A DNA stretch of 64,000 bases from RUG11783 sp964599695. GTDB taxonomy: Bacteria > Bacillota > Clostridia > Oscillospirales > Ruminococcaceae. Made by a program: the position numbers and the translations under genes. Positions 49,228 through 58,266 of this stretch are shown in pieces (positions within the stretch are counted from its first letter, which is position 1; each line of letters begins with the position of its first letter). The notes beneath the pieces were generated by a model that saw nothing but the letters and a program-made list of their open reading frames with translations, did no database searches and was not told the origin of the DNA. The stretch covers positions 39,377 through 103,376 of the forward strand of contig CAZRGP010000006.1 in NCBI GenBank assembly GCA_964599695.1, given 5' to 3'.

Positions 49228-50665
49228 ACCATATCGTTTTTATTGGGTTGACATTCAGTCGCTTTACAAACATCTCGGCATCCGAACGAAGAGACACACC
49301 GCGCGCACCCTCATCCGGGTACACACAGAATGTGCAAGAGACCAATCCGTTATCAAGGAAAATCTCTATGGCGCTGTGATCGATCAGGACTTTGAGTTTA
49401 ATCTCGCTGCGGTTGGTCATCGGGACCTGATAACATGCCCCTTTGATAACGATCGCCTTCTCAGAAAAGAAATAGTTCGAATCCATGGAGGTCTGAAGAT
49501 TTCGCCAGACCGGGGCAGCCGACGCCGTTGTATCCACGAATATCATTCTGTTCACATAATCAAACACGAGATCCGTATGCTGTCTGTCGTCCTCCAGAAA
49601 GGACAGGCGGACCTCCTGGCTGTCGGCGGAAGGAACGATATCCGCATCAAGCTGAAGCTGAACGCCTTCGACCCCCTGCAGAGGGTTCTCTCCTGCAGGG
49701 ACAATCAAATCTTTCTCCGTCCAGCCCTCCTTCTTCAGCGCATCAATCTCCGTTACAGGCTTTTGTATCAGGCGGTGAGTCCCGTCCGACATTTTCTTTA
49801 GACTGAACTGCCTGACGACCGTCATGTTATTTCGCCACGGATATGTCGGTCCTCTGGATCCGTCCCTCATCCAGGCGATAGCCAATGTCCTCCCGTCCGG
49901 AACATTGTTGAATGTCAGTGTTGCCTGGCATCCGTTGGTGTAATCGCTGGTATAAGGTCCTTCCTCGCGGATAAACCTCTTTCCGTCAAATGACCCGATG
50001 TAGTATTTGAAACCCGCGGCATTGAGAACCCACTTCTTCTCGCCGCTTTCCTCCACTTCCGTCTGGAAGATGTCGGGATACTCCTCAAAGAAGAGCGATT
50101 CGGATTCGAGTGTCCAGTTGATCAGGTTGGGAGAAGAGTAAACGCGGTAGAATCCGCCTCCCAGAAACATCACCCACCGCTTGCTCTCCTCATGCCAGAA
50201 CACTTTCGGATCGCGAAAGTCGTATGCGTCCGGGGTATCAGGAGCGGAAATGATCGGATTCCCTGAATACTTTTCCCATGTCCTGCCGCAATCTTTGCTG
50301 TAGGCGATGCACTGATGCTCAATCGGGTGCTGCCCTGGTCGGTCGATGTGTCCAGTATAAAACGCTACCATTCCCTCTCCGCCGTCAAAGAATCCCGTCT
50401 GATCGTTTTCATCAATTACGACGGTTCCGGAGAAGATCGTACCATTCTCATCCGGGTATAGTGCGATGGGAAGGTTCTCCCAGTGAACAAGATCCCTGCT
50501 CACCGCATGCCCCCAGTGCATAGGTCCCCAGAAAATATCATCCGGATGATACTGGTAGAAGAGGTGGTACTCCCCTTTATACCACACCGCCCCGTTGGGG
50601 TCGTTTAGCCAGCCTTTCGGCGCACTGAAGTGAAAACGTGGCCTGTATCTCTCTTCATACAACAT
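49226..50665 (-). CDS. GH32 beta-fructosidase (sucrose-6-P hydrolase/fructanase type)
   Basis: Family GH32 hydrolase that releases fructose from sucrose(-6-phosphate), inulin- or levan-type oligosaccharides. The 479-residue protein has the nucleophile motif WLNDPNG (D22), HWGHAVSRDLVHW, the RDP motif in FRDPKVFW, and a variant acid/base motif EYPD where ECPD is usual, followed by the C-terminal beta-sandwich. There is no signal peptide, so it works on imported sugars. It is the last gene of a three-gene minus operon (epimerase, SIS protein, GH32). No sugar transporter lies in the cluster. Confidence 0.93.
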   Translation of the reverse strand: MLYEERYRPRFHFSAPKGWLNDPNGAVWYKGEYHLFYQYHPDDIFWGPMHWGHAVSRDLVHWENLPIALYPDENGTIFSGTVVIDENDQTGFFDGGEGMVAFYTGHIDRPGQHPIEHQCIAYSKDCGRTWEKYSGNPIISAPDTPDAYDFRDPKVFWHEESKRWVMFLGGGFYRVYSSPNLINWTLESESLFFEEYPDIFQTEVEESGEKKWVLNAAGFKYYIGSFDGKRFIREEGPYTSDYTNGCQATLTFNNVPDGRTLAIAWMRDGSRGPTYPWRNNMTVVRQFSLKKMSDGTHRLIQKPVTEIDALKKEGWTEKDLIVPAGENPLQGVEGVQLQLDADIVPSADSQEVRLSFLEDDRQHTDLVFDYVNRMIFVDTTASAAPVWRNLQTSMDSNYFFSEKAIVIKGACYQVPMTNRSEIKLKVLIDHSAIEIFLDNGLVSCTFCVYPDEGARGVSLRSDAEMFVKRLNVNPIKTIW

Positions 50666-50674
50666 TTCGACACC

Positions 50675-51247
50675 TCACTCTAGATTCGCATGTTTGTCCC
50701 ACAGTCCATGCACATCGATGGACTCCTTTTCAATGATCATGGCAGAGACTACATCTCCGTAGATCAAAAGACACTGCTCAAACAGCGAAGTCATCGGCTG
50801 TCCGGACTTCACTTCGTCGGGAAGATTCAGCTTCGTCGCAGCAGGGATCCTGACCTGAAGATCAGCCATCCTGGCGATCGTACCGCTTGGATTGGAACCG
50901 ATATGAACGACCTTTCCTCCGATCTCCTTCGCCCGTTTTGTGATAGCAACAGGTACTACGGATTCCCCGCTCCCGGATCCCACTACAAGAAGATCCTCTT
51001 TCCCCATCGCAGGTTCATTGATATCCCCTACCACATGTGTTTCAATACCCAGATGGGAAAGACGCTTTGCCATTGCTTCCATGGACAGCATCACTCTCCC
51101 CACCCCGATGAAAAAGACTCTTCGTGCGGAAAGAAGCATATCTATAAAAGAGGCGGTCAGTGATGGATCTACTTTGTCCAATATCTCATTTACCTCTTTC
51201 AGGATCAGCGCTTTATTCATCTTATAGCTCTCGGTATAATCGAACAT
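50675..51247 (-). CDS. SIS-domain sugar-phosphate isomerase (HxlB-like)
   Basis: A 190-residue single SIS domain protein resembling 6-phospho-3-hexuloisomerase (HxlB), which interconverts 3-hexulose-6-phosphate and fructose-6-phosphate. Motifs: RRVFFIGVGRVMLSMEAMAKRL, then LLVVGSGSGES with the phosphate-binding serines, and a C-terminal catalytic-glutamate region SLFEQCLLIYGD. GGGGGA lies eight bases before the start. The gene sits between the epimerase and GH32 genes with five- to nine-base gaps. The actual sugar phosphate is unknown. Confidence 0.85.
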   Translation of the reverse strand: MFDYTESYKMNKALILKEVNEILDKVDPSLTASFIDMLLSARRVFFIGVGRVMLSMEAMAKRLSHLGIETHVVGDINEPAMGKEDLLVVGSGSGESVVPVAITKRAKEIGGKVVHIGSNPSGTIARMADLQVRIPAATKLNLPDEVKSGQPMTSLFEQCLLIYGDVVSAMIIEKESIDVHGLWDKHANLE

Positions 51248-51252
51248 CGATA

Positions 51253-51936
51253 TTATCCCCCGTAGTTTCTCTCTGCCCGCATATAGTTTTCAGAATAGTT
51301 CTTCGTACTGAACAGGCTTCTGCTCCCGCCGACAAAAGTATCCGCTCCTAAGTTGCGCAGACGGGTTATATCCTCAAACGACACCCTTCCGTCTATGACG
51401 ATTCCCTTTCCCGGCCCCACAGAATCCAAGAGTTTCCTGGTGTCCCGGATCTTTTGGTCCATATCAACAGTGACCTCCTCCTGTGAAAAGCCTGCATATC
51501 CCGGTTTGATCCTCATCAAAAGAACAAAATCGACCTTTTCCAGAAGATGTTCAGCTACCTTCACATCCGTTTCCGGACTGAAGGCAAGTCCGGGAGATAT
51601 CCCTGCCCCGCGAATCGTCTTTATCCTCTGTTCCGGATCCGCTTCTCCTTCGATCTGAAAGCAAATCCTTGCAGGTTCCATCTTAATGCACTCCTCGATG
51701 AACCACCGATTGTTTCTGGACATGATGTGAACGTCAAACGGAAGATCCGTCTTTTTCGCAAGCTGCTGAAACGTGTCGATCCCCACGGGGAGACTCGGAG
51801 CAAAGGCTCCGTCAAGGACATCGATATGGAGCGCCTTCGCTCCCGCAGCTTCCCACTTGCGGATCTCCGACTCCAGGTTACACAGGTCACAGCAAATAAC
51901 CGACGGCTCAATGGAAAAAACAGGAAGTCCCATCAT
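51253..51936 (-). CDS. Ribulose/allulose-phosphate 3-epimerase family protein
   Basis: A 227-residue TIM-barrel 3-epimerase. Conserved pieces: PSVICCDLCNLESEI, the metal/acid residues in HIDVLDGAFAPSL and DVHIMSRNN (H-x-D and D-x-H), LLMRIKPGYAGFSQ, the second catalytic Asp in IVIDGRVS, and the phosphate loop FVGGSRSLF. It could act on a pentulose- or hexulose-phosphate (Rpe or AlsE type); pairing with an HxlB-like isomerase and fructosidases favours a hexulose phosphate, but this is inference. First ATG at 51936 is very near AGGTG, so 51933 may be used. Confidence 0.85.
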   Translation of the reverse strand: MMGLPVFSIEPSVICCDLCNLESEIRKWEAAGAKALHIDVLDGAFAPSLPVGIDTFQQLAKKTDLPFDVHIMSRNNRWFIEECIKMEPARICFQIEGEADPEQRIKTIRGAGISPGLAFSPETDVKVAEHLLEKVDFVLLMRIKPGYAGFSQEEVTVDMDQKIRDTRKLLDSVGPGKGIVIDGRVSFEDITRLRNLGADTFVGGSRSLFSTKNYSENYMRAERNYGG

Positions 51937-52074
51937 TCACCTCGCACTTTCCCGTCATTTTTCCTCCCCGATAAAATTCATCCGGAGAGAATTGTTCATT
52001 TTTATTTTCTTAATGCTATAATAATATCAACATGAGCGATTCTACAATGATATCTCTCATTATTCTTTTTCCAA

Positions 52075-52101
52075 AAGTGGTATTGTATGATAATACCACT
52101 T
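52075..52101. promoter_or_regulatory. Perfect palindromic operator between divergent sugar/GRE operons
   Basis: Arms AAGTGGTATT (52075-52084) and AATACCACTT (52092-52101) are exact inverse complements around a seven-base centre. TATGAT (52086-52091) in the centre may be a -10. Likely bound by the GntR/AraR-type regulator encoded at 55400, controlling the activase-GRE operon and perhaps the divergent operon. Confidence 0.75.
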
Positions 52102-52122
52102 GCAGAAAGGCACACGAGGACA

Positions 52123-52992
52123 ATGGAAACCATCAAAGTATTCCAACAGGGTTTCAATTATTCCCAGGACGGTCAGGGCAACCGGCTGATCCTGCACCTA
52201 CAGGGATGCAACATGCACTGTCCATGGTGCTCCAACCCGGAAGGCATGGATATAGGCGGTACACTGATCACTGAGAGCGACTGGCTGACAGATCGATCCT
52301 GCCCGAAAGGCGCGGTCACGGAAGGCACTCTGGATCGAAACAAATGTCAGAAATGTGATATGCCCTGCACCAGGACCCGGCAGAAGGGAATACGCTTCTC
52401 ATGCAAGGAGTATTCTCCGGAAGAACTATTGGATGTCTGTGTGCGCTCCAAACCAATGTTTTTTGACGGCGGTGGAGTCACGCTGACCGGAGGAGAGGTG
52501 ACCGTCCAGTTCGAGGCAGTCAAGCGCTTACTTGAAATGCTTGGGGAAGCCGGGATCCATCGGGCCATTGAGACCAACGGAACGCATCCCAGAAGCGCGG
52601 AACTGATCCCTCTTGTGGATCAATGGATCATGGACATCAAACACTACGATGACAAAACGCACAGGGAGTGGACCGGTGTAACAAACAAGCAGGTCATCCG
52701 GACTATCGAGGAAGTCACCGAGGTACACAATAACGTACTGCTCCGCATTCCGCTGATACCCGATTTCAACAGTTCACCTGCTGATGCACAGGGGTTTGCC
52801 GGGCTGCTCGAAACCATTATCCACGGCTCAGGCACTTCTCTGGAACTTCTGTCCTACCATGAATTCGGTAAAGGTAAATGGGCACAATGCGGAAAGACAT
52901 ATACAATGCCGTCTAAAAAGATCCTGCCCGAAACGGTAAAGCTGTTTGAAGACACATTCCGATCCCACGGGATCCGATGTGTCCACACATAA
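52123..52992 (+). CDS. Glycyl radical enzyme activase (radical SAM)
   Basis: Activates the GRE encoded next. The 289-residue enzyme has C29-x3-C33-x2-C36 (GCNMHCPWCSNPE) for the SAM cluster and TLTGGEVTVQ as GGE motif. The auxiliary insert holds only four clear cluster cysteines (C60, C75, C78, C82), so one rather than two accessory [4Fe-4S] clusters is likely. I start at 52123, after the palindromic operator; an in-frame ATG at 52087 lies inside that operator. Twelve bases separate it from the GRE gene. Confidence 0.9.
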   Translation: METIKVFQQGFNYSQDGQGNRLILHLQGCNMHCPWCSNPEGMDIGGTLITESDWLTDRSCPKGAVTEGTLDRNKCQKCDMPCTRTRQKGIRFSCKEYSPEELLDVCVRSKPMFFDGGGVTLTGGEVTVQFEAVKRLLEMLGEAGIHRAIETNGTHPRSAELIPLVDQWIMDIKHYDDKTHREWTGVTNKQVIRTIEEVTEVHNNVLLRIPLIPDFNSSPADAQGFAGLLETIIHGSGTSLELLSYHEFGKGKWAQCGKTYTMPSKKILPETVKLFEDTFRSHGIRCVHT

Positions 52993-53004
52993 GGAGGTAA
53001 TCCC

Positions 53005-55395
53005 ATGCAAATCGAAAAAATCTACTCGGCTGCTGAGATCACGGAACTGGCAAAAGAACGGTTTAAAGAAGAACGCGCGCTCAATCACCTGGAAGGCTGG
53101 TTTCTCGCAAGAGAGATCGCGATGGAGTGTGATACCAGATTCAAGGATGATCCGGACTGTATCCGGATCGGAAAGACACTGGTCGAAGTGATGAAAAAGA
53201 TCCCCCTTTATCTCGGGGATTACCATCTTTTCGCAGGGTCACAGGACGACGCATTCGCCCGTTCTTATGCCCTTATCAATCCCTCCTTCGAAGTCAAATC
53301 ATTTGAAGGATACTGCGACCCGGTAGCCGTATTTTCGGACATCGATCCGATTGGGGATATTACCGAAGAGCGGATCGCCCACGTAAAAGACTACTATTCC
53401 AAAAACGATTTCGCCAAAGCGCTGATGAATGCCTATGATCCTGCTGAGCCATTCACAGAAGAGGTCATCTTCTTCATGGAGCAGGTAACCGGGCACGTGG
53501 TTCCAAATGTTAAGGATTATCTAAAAATCGGAGCAAACGGGATAAAAAGGCAGATCGAGGAGAAACTCAGCGAAGAGAAAGACAGCAAGAAAAGGGAATA
53601 CTACACTTCCATGCTGCTCAGCATCGATGCTCTCCTTGTCCTCGCTTCCAGATACCGCGATATGGCACTGGAGAAATCACGCAGCTGCACAGGAAAGGCA
53701 AAAGAGCGCTTCGAACTGATGGCTCAGACGCTGGAAAAAGTCCCCGCGGAAGGTGCAGCCAATCTTTTTGAGGCGATTCAGACATTTATCCTCGTCTGGC
53801 AGAATATGACCGTGGAACAGACTCCTAACCCCTTTGCCATGTCCGTAGGAAACGCTGACCGGATCTTTGAACCTTACCGGGAAATGGAAGACACGGGCCG
53901 CGACATGACGGCAGCTCTCCTCAAACACCTGCTGGTCTTCTTCAACGTGGCGGACAGAAGCTGGGCGATCTCCCAGAACCTGATTATCGGCGGAAGAGAT
54001 CTGGACGGGAATGATCTGACCAACCCAACCTCTTACGCGTTATTTGATGCCTATTACGATATGAATCTCCCCCAGCCGATCCTGTCTGTCAAACTTCACA
54101 AGAACACACCGGATGAGTTGTACCGTGCTATGGGAAGGTTCTTCTTCACACCGGGTGTGCTGACTCCCTCCCTGTTCAATGATGACGCCGTTTTTGAAGT
54201 GCTGAAGGAACACGGCATACGGGAAGAAGATCTTCCGCAGTACTCCGTGGCCGGATGCCAGGAGCCGCTGATCATGGGGAAAGACAACGGCAACACGACC
54301 AACACCTGGCTCAACCTTCCGAAAGTGCTTGAACTGATCCTTCAGGACGGAAAATCAGAGATCTCCGGTAAACAGTTAGGCAAGACCTGGAAGGAACTCG
54401 GATATGACAACAGTCTCGATGTGTTGAAGAACATCAGGCAGATCTACTGGAAGGAACTCGACCGCTATGCGGATGAGATGGCGAAAGCCGGAAACGCCGC
54501 TTCGGTTGCGTTAAGTCTCTATCAGGTACCTTTCCTTTCCACCATGATGGGAGGCATCGAGAGCGGCTACGATATGAGAGATCCGATACACCAAGGCACG
54601 CCGTACAACGGAAGCGGATGCCTCATCCATGGAAGCAGCGTCCTCGCAGACTCCTTCATCGCGATCGACACCTTGCTGGAGGAGCGGCCGCAGGATGCGG
54701 ACCGGATGCTGGAAGCGCTTCGCACCGACTTTGTGAATGATGAAGAGATGCACCAGTACCTGCTGGAATGTGACAAATACGGCAATAACATTGCAAAAGT
54801 GGACCTCGAGACAGCGGAAGTTATCAAAAAGGCGGCGGAAATCGTTGCCTCCAAGAAAAATTATCTCGGGAATCCCTTCCGTCCGGACTTCTCCACTCCC
54901 TCCACACACCTTATGTATGGTTACTGGGTCGGTGCCACTCCGGATGGAAGAAAAGCCCGTACCATGCTCAACTACGGTGTTGACCCCTTGTTTGGAGATG
55001 CTTCGGGCGGGCTTGGAATGCGCATGCTTTCCAACAGCAACCTTCCCTTCCATGTGATGAGCGGGGGATGTGCTTCCCACTTCGGCATCAACCCCAATTA
55101 TTTTAAAGGTTCTACCATGGAGGAAAAAGGACTGGAATTCCGCAAAAAGATCTTTGATCCTCTCTTCTTCAATGAGAGCAACCGCGGAAAGGTCTCTCCT
55201 TTCTACCTCTATGTCAACGTGACCACTCCCGATATGCTGCGCAAAGTCCTTGCCGATCCCAAGAAATATGCTCCGAGCGGAGTTTATATCGTCAGGATCC
55301 ACGGCACCTTTGTGAATTTCCTCGATCTTTCTCCGGAGATTCAGGAAGATATCATCACACGGCTGGATCCGGCTTCCACCTCGCTAGGTGCATGA
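53005..55395 (+). CDS. Glycyl radical enzyme of the dehydratase/lyase class, unknown substrate
   Basis: A 796-residue glycyl radical enzyme. The thiyl cysteine and catalytic base are C418 and E420 in AGCQEPL (GCxE, the eliminase class), so it is not pyruvate formate-lyase, which has Cys-Cys. H164 in TGHVVPNVKDYL falls where glycerol dehydratase has a catalytic His; a second His of that enzyme is not seen. The C-terminal radical site reads VRIHGTFVNFLDLSPEIQ, so G767 has His before it and Thr after it, unlike the usual (S/A)GY. AAGGAGG precedes the ATG. It sits with GH32, an HxlB-like isomerase and a 3-epimerase, pointing to a sugar or sugar-phosphate substrate. Confidence 0.9.
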   Translation: MQIEKIYSAAEITELAKERFKEERALNHLEGWFLAREIAMECDTRFKDDPDCIRIGKTLVEVMKKIPLYLGDYHLFAGSQDDAFARSYALINPSFEVKSFEGYCDPVAVFSDIDPIGDITEERIAHVKDYYSKNDFAKALMNAYDPAEPFTEEVIFFMEQVTGHVVPNVKDYLKIGANGIKRQIEEKLSEEKDSKKREYYTSMLLSIDALLVLASRYRDMALEKSRSCTGKAKERFELMAQTLEKVPAEGAANLFEAIQTFILVWQNMTVEQTPNPFAMSVGNADRIFEPYREMEDTGRDMTAALLKHLLVFFNVADRSWAISQNLIIGGRDLDGNDLTNPTSYALFDAYYDMNLPQPILSVKLHKNTPDELYRAMGRFFFTPGVLTPSLFNDDAVFEVLKEHGIREEDLPQYSVAGCQEPLIMGKDNGNTTNTWLNLPKVLELILQDGKSEISGKQLGKTWKELGYDNSLDVLKNIRQIYWKELDRYADEMAKAGNAASVALSLYQVPFLSTMMGGIESGYDMRDPIHQGTPYNGSGCLIHGSSVLADSFIAIDTLLEERPQDADRMLEALRTDFVNDEEMHQYLLECDKYGNNIAKVDLETAEVIKKAAEIVASKKNYLGNPFRPDFSTPSTHLMYGYWVGATPDGRKARTMLNYGVDPLFGDASGGLGMRMLSNSNLPFHVMSGGCASHFGINPNYFKGSTMEEKGLEFRKKIFDPLFFNESNRGKVSPFYLYVNVTTPDMLRKVLADPKKYAPSGVYIVRIHGTFVNFLDLSPEIQEDIITRLDPASTSLGA

Positions 55396-55399
55396 GAAA

Positions 55400-56434
55400 A
55401 TGATTGAGAAGAAAAGTACACAAAGTCTCAACCTCTATTCCAGAGTCAGAGACTCCGTCTGCAAGGATATCTATTACGGGTATTATGCTGACGGTGTCGC
55501 TATTCCTTCGGAGCGTGCTCTCGCTGACATGTACCATGTCAGCAGAGTCACCGTGAGGAAAGCTTTGGATCTTCTGGAAGAAGAAAAAATCATCAGCCGC
55601 ATCCAGGGAAGCGGTACCAGAGTCTCCCTGGATTACGGCGCCAGACGTGGGAACATGGACATCATCACCATTGTCGCCCCGGCACAGAATGCCTTCTTCT
55701 CCAAGATGATGGATGCCGTTCAGACCAAAGCGGATGAAATGGATTCTCTGGTCCTGTTTCAGCAAAAGCCAAAGGATATTCCTCTGGAGAAATGCCTCTT
55801 CCGGATCTACCGGAAAGGATTCAGAAACCTCATCCTGTGGAAAGAGGATCTCGAGATCCCTCAGGAGTTTCTGTACCGTCTGAAAGGAATGGGTATGAGT
55901 GTCGTCCTGTTCGATACCCCCGATCCGGGAAACATTCTTGATAGCGTATCTCTGGATAACGCTTCCGCTATTTCATGTCTGGCAGCATCTCTTCGCGCTA
56001 AAGAAGGAACATGTGCATATGTGACGTGGGATCACCCCGGCATCGACAGCCTCCGGATCAGAGAGGATACCTTCCATTCGGCAGTCCCCTCCGGTGATGT
56101 CTTCCGGATTCCGTATGAATACCACAACAGGGAATCTTCACTGGGACAGGAAGTCCTTGCCGATTTCGCGAGGCGTCTGTCCCAATACGACACGGTGATC
56201 TACGCTGTAGGTGAACTGGGAATGCTCTTTGAAGGCGCTGCCCGTCTGGCCGAGCGGCCGCACCGCTCGGGAATGATCGGTATGATCCAGGGAGCGAAAG
56301 AACTTGGCATTTATGTGATAGAACAGGATTTCCCCGCCATGGCGGACAGCATCATCGAATGCCTCCAAAGACAAAACACGGAACATGGCGGATGGATCGC
56401 CCGCAACAATCTGATCCCTGGCTATGAAGTGTGA
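55400..56434 (+). CDS. GntR/LacI-type (AraR-like) regulator
   Basis: A 344-residue regulator: N-terminal GntR winged helix (IPSERALADMYHVSRVTVRKALDLLEEEKII followed by the IQGSGTRV wing; quoted in part) and a C-terminal periplasmic-binding-protein-like ligand domain, as in AraR. It probably binds the palindrome at 52075-52101. GTG at 55388 overlaps the GRE stop, but the ATG at 55400 has AGGTG nine bases upstream and is preferred. Ends at the terminator at 56446. Confidence 0.88.
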   Translation: MIEKKSTQSLNLYSRVRDSVCKDIYYGYYADGVAIPSERALADMYHVSRVTVRKALDLLEEEKIISRIQGSGTRVSLDYGARRGNMDIITIVAPAQNAFFSKMMDAVQTKADEMDSLVLFQQKPKDIPLEKCLFRIYRKGFRNLILWKEDLEIPQEFLYRLKGMGMSVVLFDTPDPGNILDSVSLDNASAISCLAASLRAKEGTCAYVTWDHPGIDSLRIREDTFHSAVPSGDVFRIPYEYHNRESSLGQEVLADFARRLSQYDTVIYAVGELGMLFEGAARLAERPHRSGMIGMIQGAKELGIYVIEQDFPAMADSIIECLQRQNTEHGGWIARNNLIPGYEV

Positions 56435-56445
56435 CAAAAAAAGCG

Positions 56446-56476
56446 AAGGACGCACGAATCAACGTGCGTCCTTTTT
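56446..56476. terminator. Bidirectional terminator
   Basis: Perfect 11-bp stem AAGGACGCACG / CGTGCGTCCTT, six-base loop, T5 on plus and a TTTTTTT run on minus. Separates the convergent regulator and second GH32 gene. Confidence 0.95.
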
Positions 56477-56488
56477 GATTTTTCGCCT

Positions 56489-58174
56489 TTAATCCCAAAT
56501 CGAGCGGAGAGCATACTTTTTTGCCTCAAGGGTCTCTGTACCTTTCAGATCCAACGTCTCTTCATCGGGATAGAAAGAAAAGCTCATGCTGATCTCCTCG
56601 TTGAAAAACAGTTCAGCTGACCTTCGGTCCACATAGAGCCGTACCCGGAGGTCACCGTCGCCTGAGAAGCAGTACTTTTTAACCGCCTTCTTGTTGGTGT
56701 CTCCGAACATCATCCAGGTGGGGATCTGTTCTCCTACCTCCAGGACTGCTTTTCTTTCATCCGCCGAGTAATGCACTCCCCTGTCGCCAAACAGGATCGA
56801 CCAGTCACGGTCTCCCGGAAGAGTAAACAGGTACTCAGCGGGGGCATCCAGGGAATCTCCTTTTCGAAGCGCAACTTCTTCCCCGATCCCGCAGCGCAGC
56901 TGTGTCAATTCCGGTATCGGCGCGCGGAACAGTCGGTAACCTTTTTCTGTCCTGTGAAGTTTCAGCGTACACATAAGAGACATGCACTGCGACCAGCCAC
57001 GCCCGTGTTCCGGCCAGTCCGGAGAGTAGTTCCACTTTCTCTTGTTGTCCGCCATCCACGCCATGTGTCTTCTCTCGGAGAGATCCGGAGGATTATTGAA
57101 CGTCTGCCCGGCATAGATCGCGGCGCCATAATCCAGGAACAGTTCATCCTTTTCCAGATAAGGAATGAAATGGTAATCCCTGAACTCCCCGACGGAGTAC
57201 TTGCCGCATCCCCCGTACAGTACCCACATTGTATCTCCTGTCTCTTTCACCTGAAGCGGGAAAAGATCAGGGCATTCAAAGAGATCCCCCTCACGGGAAA
57301 TGCGTTTCCACTCCTTCAGATCATGAGAAATATAGAAACTGACGCAGTCCTTTCCCTCAAATGTTTCATACACGAGGATGCACAGAGTCTTCTCATCCAC
57401 CTGCACGATCTTAGGGTCTCTCCACTCCTCGCCTTCCGGAACGGGAATGATAGGACTCCACGGGAAGTACTGGTATGTCTTTCCGCCGTCCCTGCTGTAC
57501 AGGAGATGCTGTCCCTCGTTGTGCACAGGCGGTCTCCCCTGGAACTGGATAGACTGCAGGGCAGTGTAGGCAGCTATGATCGTATCCGCTCCGAATCCAG
57601 ACATGTTATACCGGTCAAGGACCGCGCTGCCAGAAGCGACGTGACACCTTGTGGAATAGGGCATGATGGCATCCGGATACTCCTTGAAATGCACCCCATC
57701 CCCGGAAACCGCCCTGCCCCAGCTGACATTGGCGCATCCATGCTGGGGTCCGAAGGGATTGTGCTGGAAATGGATATTATAACCCTCATCTGTGCATAAC
57801 AATCCGTTCGGATCATTCATCCATCCCCTTCTGGGAGAGAAATGGATCTGTTGACGGGTCGGCTCATGGTAGAGATCCGGATAAAGATCCGGTTCATTCT
57901 CCATGTCCTCTCCTGGTATGACACCATCGAGGATGGTGTCCGAGCATTCATTTTCACAAACCAGAGTAACGGTATCGGACGAAAGATTACCGAGATACAT
58001 GGCCACATAAAAATCCTGTTTTTCCCCGGCAGCTGTGTCGGCCAGTCCCAGATAAAACTCTCTGTCCAGCCTTTCCCCGTCCCAGAGCTGGATAAAATAA
58101 AAGGAATCGGGGTCTCTGTCACATACAGGAAGATGCAAAAAAGAGGAGTCTCTTTTGAATGAACGTTCCACCAT
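56489..58174 (-). CDS. GH32 beta-fructosidase, second enzyme with N-terminal extension
   Basis: A 561-residue GH32 enzyme distinct from the first. About 105 residues of a beta-rich extension precede the catalytic domain, whose motifs are WMNDPNG (D121), WRDPK and the canonical FECPD. The ending beta-sandwich has RLYVDRRSAELFFNEE. No signal peptide. The specificity (levan, inulin or sucrose) is not readable. GGAAAGGAGA lies eight bases before the ATG, and TATAAT on the minus strand (58200-58205) is a likely -10. It is monocistronic, convergent with the GntR-type gene. Confidence 0.92.
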   Translation of the reverse strand: MVERSFKRDSSFLHLPVCDRDPDSFYFIQLWDGERLDREFYLGLADTAAGEKQDFYVAMYLGNLSSDTVTLVCENECSDTILDGVIPGEDMENEPDLYPDLYHEPTRQQIHFSPRRGWMNDPNGLLCTDEGYNIHFQHNPFGPQHGCANVSWGRAVSGDGVHFKEYPDAIMPYSTRCHVASGSAVLDRYNMSGFGADTIIAAYTALQSIQFQGRPPVHNEGQHLLYSRDGGKTYQYFPWSPIIPVPEGEEWRDPKIVQVDEKTLCILVYETFEGKDCVSFYISHDLKEWKRISREGDLFECPDLFPLQVKETGDTMWVLYGGCGKYSVGEFRDYHFIPYLEKDELFLDYGAAIYAGQTFNNPPDLSERRHMAWMADNKRKWNYSPDWPEHGRGWSQCMSLMCTLKLHRTEKGYRLFRAPIPELTQLRCGIGEEVALRKGDSLDAPAEYLFTLPGDRDWSILFGDRGVHYSADERKAVLEVGEQIPTWMMFGDTNKKAVKKYCFSGDGDLRVRLYVDRRSAELFFNEEISMSFSFYPDEETLDLKGTETLEAKKYALRSIWD

Positions 58175-58266
58175 CGTTTTCTCTCCTTTCCTTTCTCTAA
58201 TTATACTATATACATGATCCTTACATTTTGCTGTTCTAATTCTTTTTTCTTTGTTATCATTTCGGT

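Noticed and set aside
53005..55395. Pyruvate formate-lyase
   Set aside because: The active site has a single Cys followed by Gln-Glu (GCQE), not adjacent cysteines, and the neighbours are sugar enzymes.
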